From Bacteroidales bacterium (lineage in GTDB: Bacteria > Bacteroidota > Bacteroidia > Bacteroidales > Muribaculaceae): a stretch of 34,551 nt of DNA. The translations under genes were made by a program, and so were the position numbers. The notes under the pieces were generated by a model. It had not been told where the DNA came from and ran no database searches. It worked only from the letters and a program-made list of their open reading frames with translations. This document shows, piece after piece, positions 17,587-25,127 of this stretch; the first letter of the stretch is position 1; each line of letters starts with the position of its first letter. The stretch covers positions 1-34,551 of the forward strand of contig JAAVFW010000025.1 in NCBI GenBank assembly GCA_014800535.1, given 5' to 3'.

Positions 17587-19029
17587 ATGAATCAAGAGAA
17601 TCAAAACGTTGAGCATAAGAGGATATGGAAAGACGAATACCTGAAATGGGTATCCGGCTTCGCTAACGCTCAGGGTGGAAAGATTTATATTGGTATCGAT
17701 GATGACTTGACTGTGGTTGGTGTCGAGAATCTTCATAGGCAGTTGGAGGATATTCCTAACAAGATTATCAATAATACTGGGGTGTTTCCGGAGACCAATC
17801 ATCTTACGATGGAGGGAAAGGATGTTATTGAGATTGTCATCGAACCCTGTGGAATGCCTATTTCTTATCGTGGCGTTTATTATTATCGTAGTGGCGCGAC
17901 TAAACAAGAGTTTCGCGGGGCTGCTCTTCATCAGTTTCTCCTGAAAAAGGTTGGGTTGAATTGGGAGGACATTCCTTGTGATGGAATTACGCTGGATGAT
18001 ATTGATGACGGTGCTATTGAATATTTCTTGGATCATGCTATCGGGGAAGGACGTATGGAACCCGAATCGCGTAAATCTTCCAAAGAAGATGTCCTCTACA
18101 ATTTAGGTCTTATTAAGGATGGTATTCCCACAAACGGTGCAGTTCTGCTGTTTGGAAAATATCCTCAACGCAGATTTGTAACGTCCAGTTTTAAGATTGG
18201 CAGATTTGGTGCGGATGACGCAGACTTGTTAAGCCAAGACCAAATAGAAGGAAATCTTATTCAAATGACTGATAAGATAATGCAGGTATTAAGCAGCAAG
18301 TATCTTATCCGTCCGATACATTACGAGGGATTGCAACGGAAGGAACCGTTGGAAATTCCTGAAGATGCTCTTCGTGAAATAATCTTCAACAGTATCGTCC
18401 ACAAATTGCAATTCGGTACGTGGAATCAGATGAGTATCTATGATGACCATATTCGTTTGTGGAATGAAGGTGTATTGCCGGAAGATTATACAGTAGAAAC
18501 TCTAATGAGTAAGCATACCTCCAAACCGCGTAATCCGAAGATGGCTCAGGTCTTTTACCGTGCCGGATTCATTGAGGCATGGGGACGTGGCTATGAAAAG
18601 ATAATGAAGGCTTTCGACAAAGCTAATCTTAAGCGTCCGGAATTCAATGTTGAGCAAGGAGGAGTTACAGCCGTGATTTATCGTGAGATTTTCATGTCTG
18701 TCAGGGGCGACAAGCTCCCAAACCAAAACCGAACCAAAACCGGTACAGAGCCGATACAAACCGAACAAGATACTCAGAAAAGTTCAGAGAAAACTACCCA
18801 GAAAACTACCCAGAAAACTACCCAGAAAACTACCCAGAAAACTACCCAGAAAATTTTGGAGTTGATTGTGCTCAATCCTTATATTACCAGAAACGAAATG
18901 GCAATTGAATGTGGTGTAACGTCAGATGCAATTAAATTGCAATTAAAAAAATTAAAAGAAGAAGGGTTAATCCGTCGTGTGGGTGCAGATCGTGGAGGTT
19001 ATTGGGAGGTAATGGATCACTCATCGTAG
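17587..19029 (+). CDS. AlbA_2/Schlafen-like ATP-binding regulator with C-terminal winged helix
   Basis: The 480-residue protein begins with the family start ENQNVEHKRIWKDEYLKWVSGFANAQGG and IGIDDD, an AlbA_2 (Schlafen-type) putative nucleic-acid-binding domain (about 5-120). Residues about 255-365 resemble a GHKL-type ATPase-like C domain seen in RecG-like/AlbA_2 proteins (REIIFNSIVHKL, SIYDDHIRLWNEG, KPRNPKMAQVF, GFIEAWGRGYEKI). A Gln/Thr/Lys linker with five exact TTQK repeats (402-421) leads to a winged helix (about 425-475; ITRNEMAIECGVTSDAIKLQLKKLKEEGLIRRVG). Family members are usually annotated as putative transcriptional regulators or DNA-binding proteins; targets are unknown. It stands alone on the + strand, has its own promoter, and is followed by a decayed duplicate of its 3' part. 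Confidence 0.9.
   Translation: MNQENQNVEHKRIWKDEYLKWVSGFANAQGGKIYIGIDDDLTVVGVENLHRQLEDIPNKIINNTGVFPETNHLTMEGKDVIEIVIEPCGMPISYRGVYYYRSGATKQEFRGAALHQFLLKKVGLNWEDIPCDGITLDDIDDGAIEYFLDHAIGEGRMEPESRKSSKEDVLYNLGLIKDGIPTNGAVLLFGKYPQRRFVTSSFKIGRFGADDADLLSQDQIEGNLIQMTDKIMQVLSSKYLIRPIHYEGLQRKEPLEIPEDALREIIFNSIVHKLQFGTWNQMSIYDDHIRLWNEGVLPEDYTVETLMSKHTSKPRNPKMAQVFYRAGFIEAWGRGYEKIMKAFDKANLKRPEFNVEQGGVTAVIYREIFMSVRGDKLPNQNRTKTGTEPIQTEQDTQKSSEKTTQKTTQKTTQKTTQKTTQKILELIVLNPYITRNEMAIECGVTSDAIKLQLKKLKEEGLIRRVGADRGGYWEVMDHSS
18790..18849 (+). repeat. Five exact 12-bp tandem repeats in the AlbA_2 gene
   Basis: The unit AAAACTACCCAG occurs five times without change and codes for KTTQ five times in the linker between the ATPase-like domain and the winged helix. 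The unit length is a multiple of three, so copy-number change alters linker length without a frameshift. The decayed copy downstream has a single unit. Confidence 0.95.
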
Positions 19030-19116
19030 GGTTGCATTTTCTGTGCTTTTTGCATTATTGCTTTCCTCAGAGTTTCTTTTGTTCGGCTTCGAGGTCTTCG
19101 ATGAAGTGGATTTAGA

Positions 19117-19240
19117 CCGATTTTGAGAAACGACAAGTACACGAATCAGAACCGATATAAACCGAACAAGATACTCAGAAAGGTTCAGAGAAAGCTACCC
19201 AGAAAAGTAACCGGAAAAAATTTGGAGGTGATTGCACACT
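19117..19240 (+). pseudogene. Decayed duplicate of the AlbA_2 gene 3' region
   Basis: Bases 19149-19206 match 18748-18805 of the intact gene at 54 of 58 positions. In the inherited frame CAA has become TAA (19158-19160), and the resemblance to the winged-helix start (AATTTGGAGGTGATTGC versus ATTTTGGAGTTGATTGT) continues only after a frameshift near 19216. The copy has one TTQK unit, not five. It has no start and no 5' homology upstream of about 19117, so it is a remnant of a second gene or of a tandem duplication. The left boundary is approximate. The flanking bases 19030-19116 show nothing recognisable. Confidence 0.82.
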
Positions 19241-19250
19241 TATTGCACGG

Positions 19251-20351
19251 TCATTTCAGGCCGTAGGCTTGGGAGAGTCGGGCAATGTAATCGTTCCAGC
19301 CCAGGCGAGAGCGGAACGTATGCAGTGCGTTTGCCCCTAATTTTCGACGGAAATCGCCGTTCTGAGTCATTTTGCGGATAGCGGCAGCCAACTGTGTGGC
19401 GTCGCCGGGACGAACCAGAAGCGCGTCGACACCATCGGTGAGGTATTCACCCGGTGCACTGCCGACGGTTGTAATGACCGGTCTGCCATTCGCCATGAAC
19501 TGGAGCAGGTTAAGACCGAAACATTCCGGTCTGACAGCCGGGAAGACACCGAAAACGGATTCGTTGATAGTGACCGGAGTCTGGTCATAACGGCGGTGCC
19601 AGTCGATTCGTTCCATTACGCCGCGGCTGATTGCCCTCTGGCGTAGCCGGTCGACGTAGTCGGGATTGCCGGTTCCGCATATCCTGAGCCTTATCCTGAG
19701 GTCAGGGAGGAGCGAGAGAGCGTCGATCAGCACTTCGAGTCCTTTCCCCTCCATGAGACGCCCGTTGTAGGTTGCGAAGCGGGGCCCGCGCTGAGGTTCC
19801 GCCACGACATCAATGTCGTCGGGAGCGACATCGTCGGGAAACAGGGAGCCGCCGACGAGCATCGCGTTTTTATCGCAATTGTCGGGTCTGCCGGCAAGGA
19901 AACGGTCGAGTGAGAACTGCGACATGAAGATATGCGCGTCGACCGAGCGATAGATGAAACGGTAGATAGGATTGGAGTCAGCTCGCAGAGAAGTGTGACG
20001 TGTGACGACAATCCGGGCTGTTTTGGCGGCTTTGCCGCTTAGAGCGCGGGCAATGAGGGCGCGGAGCGCGTCGCGATAGCGATGAGCGTGGATGATGGTT
20101 CCGCCCCGGCGGTTAATCCGTATCTCGCGGCGAAGCCGCATGATCGCTCTCCAGTCGCTCCAGCTGTCAAGAGGGGCATGAAGGAGAGGGATTGAGTGAG
20201 CCTTGAAAAAGCTGTCGACAGCACGGGCATCACGCGTCAGAACCGCCACTCTCCATCCTTGCGATGAAAAGTGGCGGCATATATCAAGAGCGTAGCGGTC
20301 ACGTCCGGTCCAGACGTTCGACGCTATTATGTGAATCAGAGTCGGTTTCAA
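19251..20351 (-). CDS. GT4-type glycosyltransferase
   Basis: The 366-residue protein has a two-Rossmann GT-B layout: an N-terminal acceptor domain (IIASNVWTGRDRYALDICRHF, HAHRYRD) and a C-terminal donor domain (YNGRLMEGKGLEVLIDAL about 200, LRICGTGNPDY, and RPECFGLNLLQFMANGRPVI about 280). It should transfer a sugar from a nucleotide sugar to a glycan or lipid acceptor. The usual E-x7-E donor motif reads E-x7-Q here, so the second Glu is replaced by Gln. Its ATGA start overlaps the stop of the dehydrogenase-like gene by 4 nt, so the two are translated together. Donor and acceptor are unknown. Confidence 0.9.
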   Translation of the reverse strand: MKPTLIHIIASNVWTGRDRYALDICRHFSSQGWRVAVLTRDARAVDSFFKAHSIPLLHAPLDSWSDWRAIMRLRREIRINRRGGTIIHAHRYRDALRALIARALSGKAAKTARIVVTRHTSLRADSNPIYRFIYRSVDAHIFMSQFSLDRFLAGRPDNCDKNAMLVGGSLFPDDVAPDDIDVVAEPQRGPRFATYNGRLMEGKGLEVLIDALSLLPDLRIRLRICGTGNPDYVDRLRQRAISRGVMERIDWHRRYDQTPVTINESVFGVFPAVRPECFGLNLLQFMANGRPVITTVGSAPGEYLTDGVDALLVRPGDATQLAAAIRKMTQNGDFRRKLGANALHTFRSRLGWNDYIARLSQAYGLK

Positions 20352-21451
20352 TTTTTTCCTGCCAGCATGACGCTGATGTCAACACTGGGCATCGAGAGGT
20401 AGGAGCCGACAAGTTTGTCGACGAGTTTACCGCCGAAAGTGACGATGCCTGACTGTACACCTTCGGTTGTGGAAATCATTCCGTACATGTCTTCTTTCAG
20501 GCGCATTTCGTTGAAGAAGTTGACGAGCACGTTTGAGATTGCCATGGCAACAGTGCGCGGCACAGACACCGAGGGGTGAGACTCGCGGATGTTGAGCACG
20601 AAAGCAGTGTCTTTGATGGCACCTTTCAGGTTAGCGGGAATCTCGAAGGGACGGGTGGTTGTGCCTAAGAGGATCACGTCGGCAGTCTTGATTTTGTTGA
20701 ATAGTACTCGCGGATGGATGAGGATTGTCTGGATGTGATGTCCGCAAGTCTGACGTACAGCCTGAAGGGCAGACACGTCGTTGTCCATAACGGTTACGAT
20801 AGCCCCGGCGTTGTAGGCAGCGGCTGCGGCCGCGCTTGCGTCGGTGCCTTCACCGATGATAAGCACCTCGCAGGGGTTTATGCCGGCAACACCTGAGAGT
20901 AGCACACCTTTACCGCCGCCGAGGTATGAGAGGTTTTCCTGCGCATACATGATTGCGGCGCGTCCGTCGATCTCATCGATGATATTGGCAAACACAGGCT
21001 CGTCGTTGTGACTATACATATTGTCGAGACAGCCGAGTGTGATGTGTCGTTCAAGCAGTGCGTTGATTACAGTCGGATCGAAGAGCGTGATGTCCATCAT
21101 GCAGAGCAGGGTGGCACCCTCGTTCATCTTGCGGATGTCGGCAGCGCGGAGAGGGGCGAAGCTCAACACGACCGGGCATCTCAGAGCCTCTTCGCGTGTG
21201 CCGATAAGCACACCATATTCTTTGTAGGCACTGTCGTTGAAGCTGATGTCAACGCCGGCGCCGGCTTCCATGCAAAGATTAAGACCGTCGGAGATAATCA
21301 GTCCGCAAGCTTCCGGAGTCAGAAGAAAACGGGTCTCGTCAGTGTCGCCATAATTTGCAACCAGACCAATGTCGCAACTTCCGTTGCGAGCAGCTTCGGT
21401 TGCCAGTTTCAACATCGGTTCCAATTCAATGGAAGTCTTGTTTTCGGTCAT
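20348..21451 (-). CDS. Alanine dehydrogenase/transhydrogenase-family protein lacking usual catalytic residues
   Basis: The 367-residue protein follows the alanine dehydrogenase/PntA-N fold. The N-terminal half has the ETRFLLTPEA block (R41, matching the substrate-binding Arg) and EAGAGVDISFND-AY. The NAD-binding half has YLGGGKGVLLSGVAGINP and the Rossmann loop IIGEGTDASAAAAAAYNAGA. The KVKEP block is LSFAP here (about 96-100), so its lysines are absent, and the region usually YLHLA reads LCMMDI, without the catalytic histidine. It may therefore not be an active alanine dehydrogenase. It has an N-terminal extension of about 25 residues, lies 75 nt after the exporter permeases, and is coupled to the glycosyltransferase by an ATGA overlap. 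The family call is good; the function is open. Confidence 0.8.
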   Translation of the reverse strand: MTENKTSIELEPMLKLATEAARNGSCDIGLVANYGDTDETRFLLTPEACGLIISDGLNLCMEAGAGVDISFNDSAYKEYGVLIGTREEALRCPVVLSFAPLRAADIRKMNEGATLLCMMDITLFDPTVINALLERHITLGCLDNMYSHNDEPVFANIIDEIDGRAAIMYAQENLSYLGGGKGVLLSGVAGINPCEVLIIGEGTDASAAAAAAYNAGAIVTVMDNDVSALQAVRQTCGHHIQTILIHPRVLFNKIKTADVILLGTTTRPFEIPANLKGAIKDTAFVLNIRESHPSVSVPRTVAMAISNVLVNFFNEMRLKEDMYGMISTTEGVQSGIVTFGGKLVDKLVGSYLSMPSVDISVMLAGKN

Positions 21452-21526
21452 TGTCGTTCTTGGGTGTATGTTGTTCTGTTATTTTCTTGCGCTAAGATAA
21501 TAAATTATTCTTTCCCGTGCAATAAA

Positions 21527-22714
21527 TCATGCCGCTTTTTTGAGACGGAACTGCAACGGACGCATTATCCAGCGTTGAGAGCAATATGCGGTGATGGCAT
21601 AAAGAAGGGTGAGCCACCAGAGCGAGGTGTAGTCGGCTGAAACTTGAGCGAGTGAGGCTCCGTTGGTGTTCATGCGGATGAAACCTTCGACGCCCCAGGT
21701 CGCGGGCACGAGGTCGCTCAGGAATTTCCAGAACGGACTCATTGCATATCGTGGCCATGTCAGACCAGACAGGAAGAGGAAGAAGACCGAAGTGACAACC
21801 CAAAGCACAAAGATTGACTCGCGTTCTCTGACAAACCCCTGCAGGGAGAATGCAAGAAAAATCGACGAGAGGATCAGCGGGATGATGAAAAGGAACTCCT
21901 CGACGATATTCCCCGCCATAGGGAAGGAGAAAATCAATGGGACATAGTGAATGAGGAAGATTGCGGGGACAATCATGATGGTGAAATAGGCGAGCACTTT
22001 ACCGATGAGTGAGCCGACAACAGATGTCGATTCATTGTAGCTGTCATACCCTGTGATAAGGGGCGACTCATGACGTGCGCCTCCTGCCATTCCGATTGCC
22101 AGGATGATGCATTGCTGAAGGATAAGGATTACGATGCCCGGCATGATGAAAGAGTCGAACCCGCTTTCGATGTTACCCATCGAGATGTTGGCAACGGGCA
22201 ACGGGTCGCCTGTGGCGATTGTCTCGGCAAGCGGCATCGAGCGGTTGATGTCGGCATGTTGTATTTCGGCACCCATTGCCTGCGAAACGTTTGTTGAGGC
22301 AACCAGGAAGCCACGATAGCGCAACAGCAGGCTCATCTCGCTGTAGATGACGGCGTTTCCGACTTCGCCCGAAGTGCATTTACGGCCGAAATCTGCCGGA
22401 ATCTCCAGTATTCCGTAGCATTTATGGTCAGACATGGCGCGACGCGCCTCGTTCATGTCGGCTGCATACCCTTTTATCCATATCTCCTGAGTCGCGTCGA
22501 GATTCCTCACCAGTTCGCGGCTCAAGGCGCTGCGGTCGTTGTCGACCACGATCATCTTGACATCTCTCACAACTTCCGGGTTGTAGATAAGCGAATAGAT
22601 GATCGGGTAGGCAAGCGGCAGAAAGACAAGAAACAGGATGATACCCATGTCTTTGGTGACCAGTTTAAACTCCCGCAGGAACACTTTATATGTGGAAATG
22701 ATAAATCTCTTCAT
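21527..22714 (-). CDS. ABC-2 type exporter permease (second of a pair)
   Basis: The 395-residue protein has one N-terminal membrane helix (about 24-44), a large extracytoplasmic domain with the VVDNDRSALSRELVRNL block, and about five C-terminal helices (from IMPGIVILILQQCIILAIG to the WLTLLYAITAY segment). This is the ABC2_membrane_3/YbhS-YbhR layout. The conserved LSGLTWPRYAMSPFWKFLSDLVPATW block near 310-335 is typical of the family. It starts 23 nt after the first permease stop. Its partners are the first permease, HlyD and TolC; no ATPase is encoded here. The substrate may be a drug, lipid or envelope component. Confidence 0.9.
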   Translation of the reverse strand: MKRFIISTYKVFLREFKLVTKDMGIILFLVFLPLAYPIIYSLIYNPEVVRDVKMIVVDNDRSALSRELVRNLDATQEIWIKGYAADMNEARRAMSDHKCYGILEIPADFGRKCTSGEVGNAVIYSEMSLLLRYRGFLVASTNVSQAMGAEIQHADINRSMPLAETIATGDPLPVANISMGNIESGFDSFIMPGIVILILQQCIILAIGMAGGARHESPLITGYDSYNESTSVVGSLIGKVLAYFTIMIVPAIFLIHYVPLIFSFPMAGNIVEEFLFIIPLILSSIFLAFSLQGFVRERESIFVLWVVTSVFFLFLSGLTWPRYAMSPFWKFLSDLVPATWGVEGFIRMNTNGASLAQVSADYTSLWWLTLLYAITAYCSQRWIMRPLQFRLKKAA

Positions 22715-22737
22715 AATTGTTTTCTCCTTTTCTTCCC

Positions 22738-23904
22738 TTAGGGGGCATAAACCGGATGATTGAACTGTCGTTTAATGTTCCAGCCGACTGTCAGCGGAAG
22801 CACCATAAAGATGATATAGGCGACAAACCAGATCCGACTGTAATAGATATCCCATCCGTTGAGGGCCTGGTCGACATAGATCAGATAATTGTAGCGCACC
22901 GGCAGAATCCAGCTGAAGATTCCAATGGCAGGATACATGCTTTCAACAGGGAAAGAGAAGGCTGCGATGGAGAAAGAGAGGATGCCGATCAACGCGCTCA
23001 CTGAAAGCGACATGCGGAGGTTGGGAAGGACTCCGAAGAAGAACACTGCCAACCCTTGACAGGCGAGCACGAACATGAGTTCGGAAAGGGTGATCCAAAG
23101 CCAGGAGCCGTGCATCGGGTAATGATTCCAGCCGAAGAGCCAGGATTCCATGAAGATTGCTATGATCATCCAGATGATGGTCTGCGGAAGGAGTTTGGCG
23201 GCGAGGGCGCGCCAGATCGAGCCGTTTGCCATCTGCATGAGTTGGATCGAGGTGTGATATTTTATTTCCTGACCAAGGCTGAAGCATGTGATCAGGAAGA
23301 TCATCAGCTGCAGGATTCCGGGCACGAAGCCGTTGCAGAGGTAAATGCCATAATTGAGCCAGGGGTTGCCGATTCCGCGTGCCTGAATATTGACAGGCTG
23401 GAGGAGAGGCATCACTTCAGCCCCGTCGATGCCGGCGGCTTCCGCCACATTGAGCATGACACCGGCTTTTGTGTAGAGCGCGGTTGCCTTGAAGGTCTTG
23501 AAAAGGAGCGATGCCGGCACATAATAGGTCATGTTCGTATAGAACGTGATTGAAGGGCTGCGTCCGGCAAGCAGGTCGCGTTCGAAATTTTCGGGAATCA
23601 GGAAGTAACCGAAAATCTCACCCTCCTGCATTTTGTGTCGCCCCTCGGTGAAGCTGTTGCAATCGGCAATTATGTCGACATTCTGCATCCCGGAAAGCGT
23701 CTGGCTCACCTGGCGCGACATCGAACTTCCGTCCTTGTCGATAATCGCAGCCGGCACTTGTTCCGGCAATCCCTCTTCCATCTCATTGGTCAGGAGGAAA
23801 AATCCGAACAATGGGAGGAGGAAGAAGCCGACCCAATAGACGGGGCGCCGGACAATCTGCAGCAGGCTCCGGATGAATATGGCTCTGAATCCACTCTGTT
23901 TCAT
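22738..23904 (-). CDS. ABC-2 type exporter permease (first of a pair)
   Basis: The 388-residue protein has the same layout as its downstream neighbour: a membrane helix at about 20-40 (VYWVGFFLLPLFGFFLL), an extracytoplasmic domain with AAIIDKDGSSMSRQVSQTL, and five or six C-terminal helices. The block FSFPVESMYPAIGIFSWILPVRYNYLIY matches the family's conserved late segment. The two permeases are diverged paralogues and presumably form a heterodimer. It is separated from hlyD by 164 bp that contain an inverted repeat, although gene order still suggests one transport system. Confidence 0.9.
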   Translation of the reverse strand: MKQSGFRAIFIRSLLQIVRRPVYWVGFFLLPLFGFFLLTNEMEEGLPEQVPAAIIDKDGSSMSRQVSQTLSGMQNVDIIADCNSFTEGRHKMQEGEIFGYFLIPENFERDLLAGRSPSITFYTNMTYYVPASLLFKTFKATALYTKAGVMLNVAEAAGIDGAEVMPLLQPVNIQARGIGNPWLNYGIYLCNGFVPGILQLMIFLITCFSLGQEIKYHTSIQLMQMANGSIWRALAAKLLPQTIIWMIIAIFMESWLFGWNHYPMHGSWLWITLSELMFVLACQGLAVFFFGVLPNLRMSLSVSALIGILSFSIAAFSFPVESMYPAIGIFSWILPVRYNYLIYVDQALNGWDIYYSRIWFVAYIIFMVLPLTVGWNIKRQFNHPVYAP

Positions 23905-23918
23905 TTATAATTATTTTG

Positions 23919-24086
23919 CTAAGTAAGTTTCGATAATTAGTTTATATTAAGATTCGAGATTAATTTTAGCAAGATTTGAACTTGCGAAGATGGAGTTATG
24001 GGGTTCCATAATGACTGATGAGCAAGTTTGAAGATTACAATATTAAACCGAAGATTGATATAAGCTAATTATTGAAAATTACTTAT
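23919..24086. repeat. Inverted pair of the 65-bp dispersed repeat (copies 2 and 3)
   Basis: The arms 23919-23985 and 24022-24086 are inverted relative to each other; the outer 36 bases agree at about 28 positions and the inner part less well. A small hairpin TTATGG-GGTT-CCATAA lies in the centre. The right arm is about 80% identical to 7961-8026 and overlaps the last codons of hlyD. The layout resembles a small inverted-repeat element, or two insertions of one element in opposite orientation. Confidence 0.7.
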
Positions 24087-25094
24087 TCCCTCGTAAATCA
24101 CGGACATGCCGGGACGGAAGTTTTCAATTTTCTTTTCAGGACGAGCCTTCACCTGGAAGGTGCGGGCATCATAGTCGCCGGTTGATTTTGTTGCCTGCCA
24201 GTTGGCGTAGGTGCCGAGGTCTTTGATATAGAAGACGGTCATTGTTGTCTCAAGGTCGAGCGCGGGGATGCGCACTTTGATTTTCGAGCCGTTCTTAATA
24301 TCTTTCAGCAGGTTCTCACGCACATTGAAGACAGCCCAATGGTCATCTTTCTGAAGATTCATGATCGGAGCACCCATGGCAACCAATTCGCTGACGTTGG
24401 GGAATATTTCGGTGATTTCGCCGTCGCAGGGAGCGATAAGATATTGGTCTTCGAGCACAGCCCCGACCTCGTTGACACCGCTCTTGGCAGCGTTTACCAT
24501 TGCGCGGGCAGCCTCTTTATCTTCTTTCTGAGCGCCGGCAACAGCCAGTTCATATTGACTTTTGGCAGCGGCTTCACCGGCTTTCGCAGCCTCGTAAGCG
24601 GCCTTTGCCTCATCTCGTTTCTGTTCGCTGACAACCCCCTTGGCGAAGAGGTTTTCCATTCGGTTGTAGGTCTTCTGAGCTATTCCGGAGGCAGCCTGAG
24701 CCTGCGCCCATATATCTTTTGCCGAGGCAATGATCTGGCTGCGAGTTCCGGCGTCGACCTTCGCGTTGGTGGCGTTGGCAACTGTTTCCATAGCCTCTGC
24801 CTGAGCCATGCGGGCCTCAACGAGCGAAGAATGGATGTGCACCAATGTGTCGCCTGCCTTCACATGCTGACCCTCTTCGACATATAGTTCTGCCACACGT
24901 CCGGGCAATTTGCCTGAAATGCGCACTTCAGTTGCGTCGCCCTGACCCTGAATGGTGTCGGGACCCTGCTTGATAAATAAGAATCCTGCCACTGCCATCG
25001 CTGCCACAATCAGCAGGATAACGATGATAGTCAAGATTAATGACTTGTCTTTTGCCGAAACTTCAGTCGGCTCCTGATATTTTGCTGTCTCCAT
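24069..25094 (-). CDS. HlyD-family periplasmic adaptor of the ABC-2 exporter
   Basis: The 341-residue membrane-fusion protein has a cytoplasmic N terminus, one membrane helix (about 20-43), a biotinyl-lipoyl-like half (GRVAELYVEEGQHVKAGDTLVHI), a long Ala/Glu-rich coiled-coil hairpin (about 90-215), the second lipoyl half (LIAPCDGEITEIFPNVSELVAMGAPI) and a beta-barrel end (FRPGMSVIYEG). It should bridge the permeases to TolC. It lies 33 nt after tolC. Its last codons overlap the dispersed repeat, so the present C terminus (ISNFQ) may come from that element. Confidence 0.93.
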   Translation of the reverse strand: METAKYQEPTEVSAKDKSLILTIIVILLIVAAMAVAGFLFIKQGPDTIQGQGDATEVRISGKLPGRVAELYVEEGQHVKAGDTLVHIHSSLVEARMAQAEAMETVANATNAKVDAGTRSQIIASAKDIWAQAQAASGIAQKTYNRMENLFAKGVVSEQKRDEAKAAYEAAKAGEAAAKSQYELAVAGAQKEDKEAARAMVNAAKSGVNEVGAVLEDQYLIAPCDGEITEIFPNVSELVAMGAPIMNLQKDDHWAVFNVRENLLKDIKNGSKIKVRIPALDLETTMTVFYIKDLGTYANWQATKSTGDYDARTFQVKARPEKKIENFRPGMSVIYEGISNFQ

Positions 25095-25127
25095 AATGGT
25101 TGTTGTTTCCTGAGTTTCGTTTTATTT

